Shown: positions 22,236 to 31,625, counted from the stretch's first letter. The stretch is 36,205 bases of DNA from Candidatus Gastranaerophilales bacterium (GCA_944326455.1 CALVEA010000022.1:1-36205); one strand, 5' to 3'. Numbers and translations: made by a program. The notes: a model not told the origin generated them from the letters alone.

Positions 22236-23522
22236 TTATCCTCCCATACGGTTGCCGAAGATTTTCTTGAAGAAAGAAGCAAAACTTCCTCCGTTTTCAT
22301 ATTTATCTTTGTAACTTTCATAGTTGGCTGCTACAAACTGGCTGCGAGGATCTGCTGCTTTTAATCTCTCAATATATTCAAAAGCACCGGTGTAATCACC
22401 AATGGATTCTCTAAATTCAGCAAGTTTTTGGAGTGCATTTATATTTTTAGGTTCAAGCTCAATCAGTCTTTCGTAAAATTCGGATGCTTTTGTATAATCT
22501 TTCATTCCTTCAAGCTGCACTGCGATTGTTTCAATCAAATCAGGGACGCTGTTGTTAAACTGGTATGCAGTCATATATTCATTAAGGGCAACATCTTTTT
22601 CCCCTTTAAGAATATTATATTTTCCCCAATTTACGTGTTCATTAAAAGAATCTCCTTCTTTTTCATAGATTAGAGCTTTCATTTGGTAAATTAACGGGGA
22701 ATTAGGATCAAGCTTCGCATATTCGTCAATTTCTTTGAAAGCTTCTTCGGTCATTCCTTTCTGGAAATAGTATTGTGCAAGAAGGGAGTGAATAAGTTTT
22801 TCATTCTTATACTTATCTTTAACTCGATTCAGTATAGCAAACGCCTCGTCGTTTTTGTCCATATCCATAAGAGCACGGGCTTTTGTTAAGTCGCTTTTGG
22901 TAAGTTCAAGAGCTTTTTCAGGTTGAGAATTTCTAATGTAATATCCTGCAAGAATTTCTTCAAAATCTTTAAACCCTCTGTCTTTTCTTCCTCTTTCAAG
23001 GATTTCGATAGCCGCATAAAGCCCTTCTGTTTTTTCGTATAATTCTGCGAGCTTTAAAAATACAACGGAATTAGCTTCATCGTAGTCGGATATTCTTAAA
23101 TATTCATCAATAGCTTCTTGTAATTTTCCTTGCTGTTCGCAGATTCCGGCAAGCAAATATCTTGCAGGTAATGCTTCTTGAGGGTCTTTTGCATGTTCTA
23201 TGGCTTTTTTGTAGTCGCTTTTTGCATGGCTGAACAATTGCTGCAGCGAGTGCATATTCCCTCTTAGCAGATAATATTTGAATTTATCTTCATGCACAAA
23301 TAAATCAATAAGCTGTTCGTGAGCGAGAATATTAGAAGGGTCAACTTCCAGAATTTTAGCATAATAAATTTTAGCTTCTTCGTTTTTTTCAAGTATTAAT
23401 GCAAGATGAGCAAGTTTTGTTAAAAGCTCAATATCATTTTGTCTATGAGGAAGCTCTTTTTTATATTCAGCATAGGCTTCATCATATTTTTCGTTTTGTT
23501 CAAGTTGTTCTGCCAGATTCAT
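22236..23522 (-). CDS. Tetratricopeptide repeat protein
   Basis: 428 residues built almost entirely of TPR-like helix pairs, e.g. AYAEYKKELPHRQNDIELL, EAKIYYAKILEVDPSNILA and KASEFYERLIELEPKNINA. There is no signal peptide and no catalytic domain. The C-terminus is basic and Gly/Phe-rich (FFKKIFGNRMGG). The fold is a protein-protein scaffold; the partner is unknown. AGGAG precedes the ATG. It sits 9 bp after pth and before the U32 gene, so it is expressed with ribosome and SRP-related genes. Confidence 0.85.
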   Translation of the reverse strand: MNLAEQLEQNEKYDEAYAEYKKELPHRQNDIELLTKLAHLALILEKNEEAKIYYAKILEVDPSNILAHEQLIDLFVHEDKFKYYLLRGNMHSLQQLFSHAKSDYKKAIEHAKDPQEALPARYLLAGICEQQGKLQEAIDEYLRISDYDEANSVVFLKLAELYEKTEGLYAAIEILERGRKDRGFKDFEEILAGYYIRNSQPEKALELTKSDLTKARALMDMDKNDEAFAILNRVKDKYKNEKLIHSLLAQYYFQKGMTEEAFKEIDEYAKLDPNSPLIYQMKALIYEKEGDSFNEHVNWGKYNILKGEKDVALNEYMTAYQFNNSVPDLIETIAVQLEGMKDYTKASEFYERLIELEPKNINALQKLAEFRESIGDYTGAFEYIERLKAADPRSQFVAANYESYKDKYENGGSFASFFKKIFGNRMGG

Positions 23523-23531
23523 AATATACTC

Positions 23532-24089
23532 CTAATTAAATTTATTTTGTGCTTCTGCAATACCTTCTTTGAAAAAACATCCGATGCCGTTTTTAGCATT
23601 GGAGAGTACCGTTTTTAGAGTTTCTAACTCTTCCTGTGAAAAGTTTTGTAAAACAAAAACTTCAGAAGGAAGATTTGGCTGCGGACCGATACCTATCTTG
23701 AGTCTTGCAATATCGCTGGTACCGAGATGCTGGATAATTGATTTCATTCCGTTGTGCCCGCCGTCAGAACCATTCGCACGAAATCTTATTTTTCCCAAAT
23801 TGAGCGAAATATCATCATAAACTATTATTATATCTTCAACCGGTATTTTATAATAATCCATAACTGCACGAACTGCTTCCCCCGACAGGTTCATAAAAGT
23901 AGTTGGTTTTATAATAAGGTAATCCTCGTAACCGTTTCTAAGATTTGTCATTAGGCATTTTAGACGGCTGTTTTCCCTGAAAGTCAGCCCTGAATTTAGG
24001 GCGATACTGTCCGCAAGCATAAATCCTGCGTTGTGCCTTGTGAAAACATACTTATTTCCGATATTTCCCAATCCTGCAATAAGTTTCAT
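23532..24089 (-). CDS. pth: Peptidyl-tRNA hydrolase
   Basis: Recycles tRNA by hydrolysing peptidyl-tRNA released during translation. 185 residues, standard size. GLGNIGNKYVFTRHNAGF carries the catalytic His (H19-20 region) and the conserved Asn. FMNLSGEAV, VYDDISL with the catalytic-dyad Asp, and GSDGGHNGMKSI are present. The ATG starts one base after the ffh stop, implying coupled translation. Confidence 0.96.
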   Translation of the reverse strand: MKLIAGLGNIGNKYVFTRHNAGFMLADSIALNSGLTFRENSRLKCLMTNLRNGYEDYLIIKPTTFMNLSGEAVRAVMDYYKIPVEDIIIVYDDISLNLGKIRFRANGSDGGHNGMKSIIQHLGTSDIARLKIGIGPQPNLPSEVFVLQNFSQEELETLKTVLSNAKNGIGCFFKEGIAEAQNKFN

Positions 24090-24090
24090 T

Positions 24091-25485
24091 CTATTTAAAC
24101 CGCCTCATATTTTTCATCATTTGATGCATAGAAAGTTTTCCGCCGGCGCCAGCCCCGAGCTTACCCGTTAATTTCGACATATTGTTTTTCAAATCAGACA
24201 TACCTTTCATCATTTTTCTCATTTGTTCAAACTGGTTAATAAAAATGTTTATGTCATGAAGAGGTATTCCGCATCCTTGGGAAATTCTTTTTTTTCTGGA
24301 AGAATTCATTAATTCGGGATGTTCTCTTTCTTCAGGCGTCATACTCTGTATAAAGACTTCAATGCGTTTAAACTGTTTTTCACCTTCGTGAGAAATCATC
24401 TGTCTGTCATCTTTTGACATTTTAAGCCCCGGAATCATTCCCAAAAGTTGGTCCATTGAACCAAACATTTTCATCTGAGACTGCATCTTGAGAAAATCAT
24501 TAAACGAAAATTCAGCCTTAGCCATTTTCTTTTCCATTTCGCGGGCAGTTTTTTCGTCGAAGACCTCCTGAGCTCTTTCGACCAGGGAAACTATATCCCC
24601 CATTCCAAGGATTCTGTCAGCCATTCTTTGAGGATAAAAGTCTTCCAGAGCATTAAGTTTTTCTCCGGTACCGGTCAATTTAATAGGTTTTCCTGTGCAG
24701 TAAACAATACTTAATGCAGCACCGCCTCTGGAGTCGCCGTCAAGCTTTGTCAGGACAAGACCTGTTATTCCAAGCTGCGCATCAAAATTTTCGGCTACAT
24801 TAACAGCTTCCTGACCGGTCATTGAATCTATAACGAGAAGTTTTTCCGCCGGATGGAATATTCTGTCTATCAGAAGAAGTTCTGCCATCATTTCTGTATC
24901 AATTTGCAAACGTCCCGCTGTATCAAGAATCAAAATGTTATTACCGTTTTCTTTAGAATAACTTATTGCATTTTGAATAATTGATTGAACATCTTTTGAG
25001 TTTTCTTCTGCGTATACATTTATCCCGATTTGTCCCCCCAGAGTTTTTAACTGGGTAATCGCCGCTGGTCTGTACACATCGCAGGCTACAAGCAAAGGAT
25101 TTTTGCCTTCATTTTTTAATTTGACAGCAAGCTTTGCTGATGATGTTGTTTTACCGCTTCCTTGCAAGCCGAGCATCATTATAAGAGCCGGACTACCTTG
25201 AAAATTTAAAGGAGAAGCTTCTTTTCCCAATAGTTCTATCAATTCATCGTGGACTATTTTTACTAACTGTTGGGAAGGGTTTACACCTCGCAGAACATCG
25301 GCGCCTTCAGCTTTATCTTTAATATTTGAGATAAAAGCTTTTACAACCCTGAGATTGACATCAGCTTCCAGTAATGCTCTTCTAATTTCTCTTAAAGCAT
25401 CCTGCATATTCTCCTGTGTAAGCTCTTTTTGCCCTGAGGTTTTTGCAATAATATCCTGTAATTTATCTGATAACGACTCAAACAT
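24091..25485 (-). CDS. ffh: Signal recognition particle GTPase Ffh
   Basis: Protein component of SRP; binds signal sequences and 4.5S/SRP RNA and targets membrane proteins to the translocon. 464 residues: N domain (1-85), G domain with LGLQGSGKTTSSAKLA, DTAGRLQ and LTKLDGD, and the Met-rich M domain ending HQMMKNMRRF. I use the ATG at 25485 (MFESLSDKLQ, the conserved N-terminus). An upstream TTG would add 8 unconserved residues. The ribosome site AAAGGG lies 5 nt upstream inside a 7-bp inverted repeat. First gene of the ffh-pth-TPR-U32 operon. Confidence 0.95.
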   Translation of the reverse strand: MFESLSDKLQDIIAKTSGQKELTQENMQDALREIRRALLEADVNLRVVKAFISNIKDKAEGADVLRGVNPSQQLVKIVHDELIELLGKEASPLNFQGSPALIMMLGLQGSGKTTSSAKLAVKLKNEGKNPLLVACDVYRPAAITQLKTLGGQIGINVYAEENSKDVQSIIQNAISYSKENGNNILILDTAGRLQIDTEMMAELLLIDRIFHPAEKLLVIDSMTGQEAVNVAENFDAQLGITGLVLTKLDGDSRGGAALSIVYCTGKPIKLTGTGEKLNALEDFYPQRMADRILGMGDIVSLVERAQEVFDEKTAREMEKKMAKAEFSFNDFLKMQSQMKMFGSMDQLLGMIPGLKMSKDDRQMISHEGEKQFKRIEVFIQSMTPEEREHPELMNSSRKKRISQGCGIPLHDINIFINQFEQMRKMMKGMSDLKNNMSKLTGKLGAGAGGKLSMHQMMKNMRRFK

Positions 25486-25490
25486 GTTTA

Positions 25491-25518
25491 ACCCTTTTAA
25501 TTGATACAACTAAAGGGT
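25491..25518 (-). promoter_or_regulatory. Hairpin covering the ffh ribosome-binding site
   Basis: On the minus strand ACCCTTT (25518-25512) and AAAGGGT (25497-25491) are perfectly complementary around a 14-nt loop. The second arm contains the ffh Shine-Dalgarno AAAGGG. No T run follows, so it is not an intrinsic terminator for the upstream gene. It could reduce ffh translation initiation. Confidence 0.4.
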
Positions 25519-25538
25519 AACATAAACATGTCTGAAAT

Positions 25539-26963
25539 TTAACCAAATATTGAGAATGTTCTTTCTACGTTATCGTTTCTAACTTGTTCTATACCTTGAA
25601 TCATTTGATTAATAGCTGATTGCTCTGTTTCTAAATCAGTCATTCTGGTATCAATTCTGGTTTCTTTTTCGTTAATAATGCTTTTTTGGTATTCATACTC
25701 AGACAAGGCTTCATTAGCGATACTGTTATCATTGACTGAAAACACATTTGTAAAGTTTGAAGCGATATTTGTTGTGTAAGAGTTTTCCCATTCAAGCTCT
25801 CCGGTCTCGGAGTCTACTTCTTGATCTCTTTCAACCGTAGTCAGCATGTACAGATTATTTTGAAGCATTTGGTTGAGATATTCTGTATCGCTAACTTTTG
25901 AGTTGTATGTCCAGCCTTTGTCTGCAATGGAGGAGAATATGGTGTCATAAAAGTTTATCTGGCTCTCCTGCTCTGCTGTAAGTAAGGTGTTTTTTGCGCT
26001 GTTTGAGTTGTTATAGTTTTCTAAAGCTTCATTATAAGAAGTTTCCCATTCAGCGTGCTCTTTCTGCCAAGTTTTGTATTTATCAGAATTTATATCATTC
26101 CAAGTGTACATGTCTGTTCCGTATGAACTTTGGCTGACAGTACCATTCAATGAACCGTAGGAGCCGAGAATTTCATCCATCATTTTTGAAACATCCAGAG
26201 TATATCCGCGGCTGTTTTTTGTAATCGGCAAGTAATCATACGATACATCTTCGTTACTTGATATTGTTCCTGAATAGTTTGTATAGAATGTATCGCAAGC
26301 ACTTTTTATGTTTTCAGGATCATCAACATAAGCTCCCAAAGAGCTTGAAATATTATTTAATTGCTGCTGTAAGGTACTTAGAGCTGCAGTGCCTTTCCCC
26401 AAGTCAATAGTTCCGTCAAGGTCAATAACATCTGCAATATTACTTAAAAAGGAATCTTTAGACCCGCTTTTTGTTGGTTTTTTTGGCTCGGAATCTTCTA
26501 TTTCCCATAAAGTTTGCAAATTTTGATTAGTGGTATCTTCGTAGCTGTTTAAATTTTCGATGTCTTCCGCAGGAATACCTGTAAGTTCTGCTAAAACCTC
26601 TGTTCTTACACTTTCCCAATCACCGCCGGCTTTACCGTCTTCGGATATCATTTTAGCATATTTCTGATATTTGCTGTCTACGACAACTTTACCGCTTGTG
26701 TCTGTCAGTAAATAAGGGGTTTGTTGATTCATATTGCTTGGGCTCATCAAGTTTTGATAGCTCAGGTCAATATAGGTCACCCCGGAGTTGTTTGACCATT
26801 TTAATACTTTACTGTTCAAAGCGTCATTATAAGCTTTTGAGACTTTTGACATTTCCCTTGTCAGACTCATTTTTTGCAGAGACAAGCTGCTTAACTCCCT
26901 GCCGATGGTATTTTTTCGGCTGGTGAGCTGTAATATTCTAGCTTGTGATGCTGCCATTCCCAT
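25539..26963 (-). CDS. Unknown Ser/Asn-rich coiled-coil protein (MGMAASQAR family)
   Basis: 474 residues, not assigned. The N-terminus MGMAASQARILQLTSRKNTIG and helix through about residue 50, and the C-terminal helical segment (INEKETRIDTRMTDLETEQSAINQMIQGIEQVRNDNVERTFSIFG in outline), frame a middle rich in Ser, Asn, Tyr and Thr with few Cys. Helical ends and an uncharged middle recall flagellin or other axial/secreted proteins, but no flagellin motif is present. I recall similar N-termini in multi-copy hypothetical proteins of gut Gastranaerophilales; this is memory, not a search. AGGAAAG lies about 10 nt before ATG. The gap to ffh is 53 bp with no terminator. Confidence 0.55.
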   Translation of the reverse strand: MGMAASQARILQLTSRKNTIGRELSSLSLQKMSLTREMSKVSKAYNDALNSKVLKWSNNSGVTYIDLSYQNLMSPSNMNQQTPYLLTDTSGKVVVDSKYQKYAKMISEDGKAGGDWESVRTEVLAELTGIPAEDIENLNSYEDTTNQNLQTLWEIEDSEPKKPTKSGSKDSFLSNIADVIDLDGTIDLGKGTAALSTLQQQLNNISSSLGAYVDDPENIKSACDTFYTNYSGTISSNEDVSYDYLPITKNSRGYTLDVSKMMDEILGSYGSLNGTVSQSSYGTDMYTWNDINSDKYKTWQKEHAEWETSYNEALENYNNSNSAKNTLLTAEQESQINFYDTIFSSIADKGWTYNSKVSDTEYLNQMLQNNLYMLTTVERDQEVDSETGELEWENSYTTNIASNFTNVFSVNDNSIANEALSEYEYQKSIINEKETRIDTRMTDLETEQSAINQMIQGIEQVRNDNVERTFSIFG

Positions 26964-27126
26964 AAAAAACCGCTTTCCTTTATAGTTTTCCCTTGTTACT
27001 ATGTATTACGGCTTTTTTAGTAAAAATCTTTAATATTTTTAGAAAATTGTTACAAAACTTAATAACCTGATAAGGGAATTATATTTTTTTTCCCTTTCTC
27101 ACAATCTTTTATAAAAAGGAGTTATT

Positions 27127-27789
27127 ATGAAAAATAAAAAAGTTTTAATAGTTGTAACAAATTTTTCAGGGAATGAAAGTATTAAGGAAACCGGGGTGTG
27201 GCTTGAAGAATTTGCGGTTCCATATCTGGTTTTTAGAGATACGGGTTACGAATTAACTACTGCATCTCCGCTTGGCGGACTTTCTCCTGTTGATGAAGGA
27301 AGTATGTCCTGCTCAAATCCGGAGGAATGGGATGAGTGCATAAAAATCCTCAGAAATACAACGCGGCTCTCAGAAGTTAATTACAGGGATTATGATGCAA
27401 TATTCTTACCCGGCGGTCACGGACCTATGTTTGACCTTGCAAATGACCTTTTATTAAAAGAAATTGTTGAATACTTCTATAATTCGGATAAGATTGTAAG
27501 TGCTGTTTGTCACGGTCCGGCGGGGCTTGTTCTGGCTGAAGATAAAAATGGTGTTTCAATTTTAAAAGACAAAAAAGTGACCTGCTTTACAAACAAGGAA
27601 GAGCATATTGTAAAAAGAGATGAAGCTGTGCCTTTTCTTTTAGAAACAAAAATTCGGGACTTGGGTGCAAAATTTGAAGAAGCTTCACCTTGGTCAGAAC
27701 ACGTATGCTCTGATAGTAATCTTATAACCGGGCAAAATCCTAAATCTGCGCTTTTGCTTGCAGAGAAGGTTATAAAGAGTCTTTCTTGA
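27127..27789 (+). CDS. DJ-1/PfpI (Hsp31-like) family protein
   Basis: 220 residues. Class I glutamine-amidotransferase-like fold with nucleophile elbow SAVCHGPAGL (Cys128, His129), acidic partner in VWLEEFAVPY (Glu27/28), and LPGGHGPMFDL. This size class with ASPLGG and the AVCHGP elbow is annotated as Hsp31-like glyoxalase III, chaperone or deglycase in other bacteria; the exact activity is unproven. AAAAGGAG 7 nt before ATG gives a strong ribosome site. It stands alone between a divergent gene and the XRE regulator. Confidence 0.85.
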   Translation: MKNKKVLIVVTNFSGNESIKETGVWLEEFAVPYLVFRDTGYELTTASPLGGLSPVDEGSMSCSNPEEWDECIKILRNTTRLSEVNYRDYDAIFLPGGHGPMFDLANDLLLKEIVEYFYNSDKIVSAVCHGPAGLVLAEDKNGVSILKDKKVTCFTNKEEHIVKRDEAVPFLLETKIRDLGAKFEEASPWSEHVCSDSNLITGQNPKSALLLAEKVIKSLS

Positions 27790-27839
27790 ATGTTGTTTCT
27801 TTCTGCTTAAAATTACAACACTTTTATCTTTTATGCTAT

Positions 27840-27947
27840 ATATCAATAAAGTGATGTATTGTATAGATTATTCTGTGATAAATCTATTATATTTATAGAT
27901 ATATTGATATATTATGTTACTATATAGTATAATAAGTGATATCAATA
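27840..27947 (+). promoter_or_regulatory. Three ATATCAATA sites upstream of the XRE gene
   Basis: ATATCAATA occurs at 27840-27848 and 27939-27947 on plus and at 27902-27910 on minus. They lie in the very AT-rich region directly before an XRE-family gene. They may be operators for autoregulation. Chance is possible in such AT-rich DNA. Confidence 0.35.
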
Positions 27948-27974
27948 TTTGTTATATTAAATCGCTTTTCAAGA

Positions 27975-27980
27975 TATAAT
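27975..27980 (+). promoter_or_regulatory. -10 box giving a leaderless XRE transcript
   Basis: A perfect TATAAT ends 6 bases before the ATG at 27987, so transcription would begin at or beside the start codon. No Shine-Dalgarno is present. The -35 match is poor (TTGTTA lies 20 nt upstream). Confidence 0.45.
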
Positions 27981-27986
27981 ATATAT

Positions 27987-28307
27987 ATGAATAACTATAA
28001 AAAATTTTTAGGCGCAAAAATAAAAGATATAAGACGTAATCGCGGTTATACACAAGATTTTTTGTCAGAAAGAATTGGTATTGATCCCAAGCATCTGAGC
28101 AGAATTGAATGCGGCAAAAATTCACCTTCTCTTGATTTATTATATAAAATCTGTTCGGTTTTAAAAGTAAATCCATCAGTGTTGTTTGATGAGAGCATGC
28201 TCAAGAGTAAACAGGAATTAATTCGTGATATTTCGGAGATTTTAAAGAATGAACCGGAATCTGATGTGCGAAAGTACTATAAGATTTTGATTAATTTCAT
28301 GAACTAA
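27987..28307 (+). CDS. XRE-family helix-turn-helix regulator
   Basis: 106 residues. The N-terminal HTH domain (about 5-65) contains GAKIKDIRRNRGYTQDFLSERIG, then LSRIECGKNSPSLDLLYKICSVLKV, a textbook Cro/CI-type pattern. The short C-terminal helix region (70-106) could mediate dimerisation. I choose the internal ATG (MNNYKK) because the longer frame begins inside the promoter and adds unrelated hydrophobic residues. No ribosome site is visible. Target genes are unknown; autoregulation through the upstream ATATCAATA sites is a guess. Confidence 0.85.
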   Translation: MNNYKKFLGAKIKDIRRNRGYTQDFLSERIGIDPKHLSRIECGKNSPSLDLLYKICSVLKVNPSVLFDESMLKSKQELIRDISEILKNEPESDVRKYYKILINFMN

Positions 28308-28410
28308 AATAAACTATTCGGATGATTTAATTTAAAAAATATTAAAGATTATTTTTGATGAGCCGATGTGTCTGTTATAGTTTAAGACATTAATTTGGCT
28401 CGGAGAATAT

Positions 28411-30060
28411 ATGACAGAACAGACAATTACCCCGATGTTGGCACCGGTAAGCAGTGTGGAAGGAATTTTAGAAGAGGCTCGTGCTGCGCATGAGAAGTAT
28501 TTAATAAAACAACAAGATTCGGATTTGGAACATGCGATTGAATGCTATATTGACGCTATTAAAGTTAATCCGGCTATGTCTGAGTCATATTACAGATTGG
28601 CAAGTTTATTGCTGATAAAAGGTCAGATTACGGTAGATGGAGCATTGGAACAGTGTAAAACCGCGCTGTCTCTCGAACCTGAGAATCCTAACGCACATAT
28701 ATATACCGGATATTTTCAATGCTTAAATGGTAATTATGATGAAGCGGAAAAAGAGTTTTCGTATGCAATTTCGCATTCCGGGAAGAATTCGGCAAGACCA
28801 AGGTTGTTTTTATCAAAGGTGTTGTTTAACAGAATAAAGAATCACAACCACTCTGTTAAAAATCTTGTCAAATTCCTGTATTACTTTTTATCCGGAAGTA
28901 TGATGATTATGTGGGATTGTCCTTCAATTAAGATGTTTTATAAATTTTTGGCAAATGATTTTTCTATTATGTCTTATAAAACCTTGGGTGAAACTTTTGA
29001 AAAGATGAAGCTTTTTCCTTCTGCATTGGAAGCATACTCAAAAGGTTTAGAAAAAACATCGCAAGGAAATTTATTCTATCAGAAAATGGGCGATTTATCT
29101 TTAGAGTGCAACGATATTGAAGCAAGTCTTGAATTCTATAAAAAAGCTCATGAAGTTGATCCGGCAGATAGAGAAGTTTTAATTAAATTAGCCACTATTA
29201 ATCAAACGTATTTTCCTGAAAATCCGGACGAAACAATTGACTATTATAACAGCCTTTTAGAATTCGGAAAGGATTTAGATAAAATATATTATGAGCTTGG
29301 ACATTTGTACTTGGCTAAAGCCGATAAAATTCATGCGGTATCGGCATTTAAGCTTGCGGAAGAATTAAACCCTGAAAATCCATACTATAACAATTCATTA
29401 GCATTTGCTTATGTAAAAGCGGAGCTTTATGACGATGCTATTGAATATTATCAAAAAGCAATTAAGATTAATCCTGATTCTGAATGGACATCCATAGTTT
29501 GTCATGCTCTCGGAGCAATTTATGCAGAAGTAAAAGAAAATTTTGAAGCAGCGGAAGCCACATTCAATGCGGGCATGGTGCTTGATCCTAATAATGTTGA
29601 TATACAACTTTCATTAGGTGATTTGTATATGTCAGAAAATGATTTGGATAAAGCCATTAAGACATACTGTGACGCCATTACTACAGATCCTGCTAATTAT
29701 CTTGCTTATGCTAAAGCAGGATTGGCATTGTGGGAAAAAGATTACCTTGAAGAGTCTGTTGTTGCCTTTCATAAGTCGATTGAAATAAATCCTGACTTTG
29801 AGATAGCACAAAACAATTTAGGCGTAGTTTATCTGGACGGCTTTGGAGACCCTAAAGAATCGATTGACTATTTTAAACACGCAATAAATATTAATCCTAA
29901 TTACACATTGGCATATTTTAATCTCGCAAGAGCTTACCAAGCAATGGGGGATAAACCTCTTGCAGCAGAATATTACCAAATGACTCTGGATTTGAATAGA
30001 ATTACCGAAGAATTGTCTGCAAAAGACATTAGAAAAAGACTCTATGATTTATTTGAGTAG
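28411..30060 (+). CDS. Large tetratricopeptide repeat protein
   Basis: 549 residues with at least ten TPR units, several near-canonical (AIEYYQKAIKINPDSEWTS, AIKTYCDAITTDPANYLAY, SIDYFKHAININPNYTLAY). Around residues 140-190 the repeats are interrupted by an aromatic, hydrophobic stretch (LVKFLYYFLSGSMMIMWD) that could be buried or membrane-associated. There is no signal peptide. CGGAG lies 7 nt before ATG. The 3' end overlaps the convergent tlyA gene by 12 bp. The partner and pathway are unknown. Confidence 0.85.
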   Translation: MTEQTITPMLAPVSSVEGILEEARAAHEKYLIKQQDSDLEHAIECYIDAIKVNPAMSESYYRLASLLLIKGQITVDGALEQCKTALSLEPENPNAHIYTGYFQCLNGNYDEAEKEFSYAISHSGKNSARPRLFLSKVLFNRIKNHNHSVKNLVKFLYYFLSGSMMIMWDCPSIKMFYKFLANDFSIMSYKTLGETFEKMKLFPSALEAYSKGLEKTSQGNLFYQKMGDLSLECNDIEASLEFYKKAHEVDPADREVLIKLATINQTYFPENPDETIDYYNSLLEFGKDLDKIYYELGHLYLAKADKIHAVSAFKLAEELNPENPYYNNSLAFAYVKAELYDDAIEYYQKAIKINPDSEWTSIVCHALGAIYAEVKENFEAAEATFNAGMVLDPNNVDIQLSLGDLYMSENDLDKAIKTYCDAITTDPANYLAYAKAGLALWEKDYLEESVVAFHKSIEINPDFEIAQNNLGVVYLDGFGDPKESIDYFKHAININPNYTLAYFNLARAYQAMGDKPLAAEYYQMTLDLNRITEELSAKDIRKRLYDLFE

Positions 30061-30864
30061 ATTTTGATGAGCTGTTTCTACAATTTCTGTAACAGGCGGA
30101 ATACTTTCTTCTGAAATTTGGGTAGAGAACCAGATAAGGTATTCTATATTTCCGGCAGGACCTTTTATTGAAGAGTAAGTAAGTCCTTTAATTGTATAAT
30201 TCAACTCTTTGACGCATGTAATCACATCTTCAATGACTCTTTCATGTACTTTTTTATCTCGTACAACCCCGCCTTTTTCTACGAACTCTTTACCTGCCTC
30301 AAATTGCGGTTTAATTAGACAGACCATTTCGTGAAAATCAGGATTCAAAAGTTTTTTTAAATTAGGTATAACCTTAGTGAGAGAGATAAATGACAGATCA
30401 GAAACCAAAAGGTCTGCAACATCTTCTCCTTCTGAATATATATCTTCAAATGAGCAGGTTCTAAGGTTAGTTTTCTCAATTGCTTTCACCTGCTTTGAAC
30501 TTCTTATTTTCCAATCAAGCTGCCCGTAGCCGACATCTGCGGCATAGACGAATTTTGCTCCGTGCTGAAGAAGGCAGTCGGTGAATCCTCCTGTAGAAGC
30601 GCCTGCATCTAAACAAACACGCCCCTTTACCTCCGGTTTAAATGTGTCTAAAGCTTTTTTGAGCTTGAAACCTCCTCTGGAAACATAAGGCATAGTTTTA
30701 ATTTGAAAATCATATTCTTTTTGCGGGTCTATTTGGAATCCGGCTTTTGTGATAACTTCTGTTCCAATCATTACATTCCCTGCAAGAATTGCCGCAGAAG
30801 CTTTGCTTTTGTTTTCAAAGTACCCTAAATCAACAAGAATTTTATCTAAGCGTTCTTTTTTCAT
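30049..30864 (-). CDS. tlyA: TlyA-family rRNA 2'-O-methyltransferase
   Basis: 271 residues: an N-terminal S4 RNA-binding domain (1-60, RLDKILVDLGYFENKSKA) followed by an FtsJ/RrmJ-type methyltransferase with the SAM motif LDAGASTGGFTD (85-96), DVGYGQLDWKI and LVSDLSFISL. Characterised TlyA enzymes 2'-O-methylate cytidines in 16S and/or 23S rRNA; older annotations call it hemolysin A. The start overlaps the tatD stop by 4 bp (ATGA), so translation is coupled. Confidence 0.9.
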   Translation of the reverse strand: MKKERLDKILVDLGYFENKSKASAAILAGNVMIGTEVITKAGFQIDPQKEYDFQIKTMPYVSRGGFKLKKALDTFKPEVKGRVCLDAGASTGGFTDCLLQHGAKFVYAADVGYGQLDWKIRSSKQVKAIEKTNLRTCSFEDIYSEGEDVADLLVSDLSFISLTKVIPNLKKLLNPDFHEMVCLIKPQFEAGKEFVEKGGVVRDKKVHERVIEDVITCVKELNYTIKGLTYSSIKGPAGNIEYLIWFSTQISEESIPPVTEIVETAHQNLLK

Positions 30865-31625
30865 ATATTAAAGAACCTTTCTGCGTTCATGGTAGTGATT
30901 TCTGCAATTTCATCGTAAGACATGCCTCTTAATGCAGCAATTTCTTCGGCAACATATTTTACATAAGCGGGTTTATTGGTTTTTCCCCTGAATGGTACCG
31001 GTGTTAAGTATGGAGAATCTGTTTCAAGAACAAGTCTGTCCAAAGGTACTTCTTTGGCAACTTCTTTCATCTTAATTGCATTTTTAAAAGTTACAACTCC
31101 TCCGAGAGCAATAAACCATCCTTTTTTAACACATTCTTTCATGAACTCAACGCTTCCGGAAAAACAGTGAAAAAGAACCTTCCCGCCCTTGTCGGTGTCA
31201 TTTAAGATATCAAATGTATCTTTGTGAGCTTCTCTATCATGAACAACAATGGGAAGATTCATTTTGTTAGCAAACAGAATTTGTTTTCTAAAGACTTCTT
31301 TTTGTAAATCGGTAAAACTTTTATCCCAGTAATAATCCAGTCCGATTTCACCAACCGCAATAACTTTTGTATCTCTGCATAAACCTTCCATTTTAGCTTC
31401 AAGTTCTTGGGTGTAAGTTTTAGCCTCAGAGGGATAAATTCCTGTCATTGCGTAAATATTTTCGTTTGTATGCGCGATTTCAAGTATCTTATCGAAAGTT
31501 TTTTCTTCAACGGAAGGAATAATAACCTTTTTAACCCCGTTTTCATTCATTTCTCGCAGAATTTCATCAACGGGTTCTTCAATCATATCTAAGTGAGCAT
31601 GGGTATCAATAAGATAATTTTTCAT
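30861..31625 (-). CDS. tatD: TatD-family metal-dependent hydrolase
   Basis: 254 residues, cytoplasmic TIM-barrel nuclease. Metal ligands are visible: DTHAHLD (H9, H11), AVGEIGLDYYWD, VVHDREA, FHCFSGS and LETDSPYLTP. Family members act as 3'-5' DNA exonucleases or D-aminoacyl-tRNA deacylase relatives; the substrate here is unproven. It sits 12 bp after the nuclease gene and overlaps tlyA by 4 bp, in an operon with them. Confidence 0.92.
   Translation of the reverse strand: MKNYLIDTHAHLDMIEEPVDEILREMNENGVKKVIIPSVEEKTFDKILEIAHTNENIYAMTGIYPSEAKTYTQELEAKMEGLCRDTKVIAVGEIGLDYYWDKSFTDLQKEVFRKQILFANKMNLPIVVHDREAHKDTFDILNDTDKGGKVLFHCFSGSVEFMKECVKKGWFIALGGVVTFKNAIKMKEVAKEVPLDRLVLETDSPYLTPVPFRGKTNKPAYVKYVAEEIAALRGMSYDEIAEITTMNAERFFNI

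Noticed and set aside
27952..28176. Minus-strand ORF opposite the XRE gene
   Set aside because: The plus-strand frame has an unmistakable HTH domain; the antisense frame is low-complexity aromatic and basic residues.
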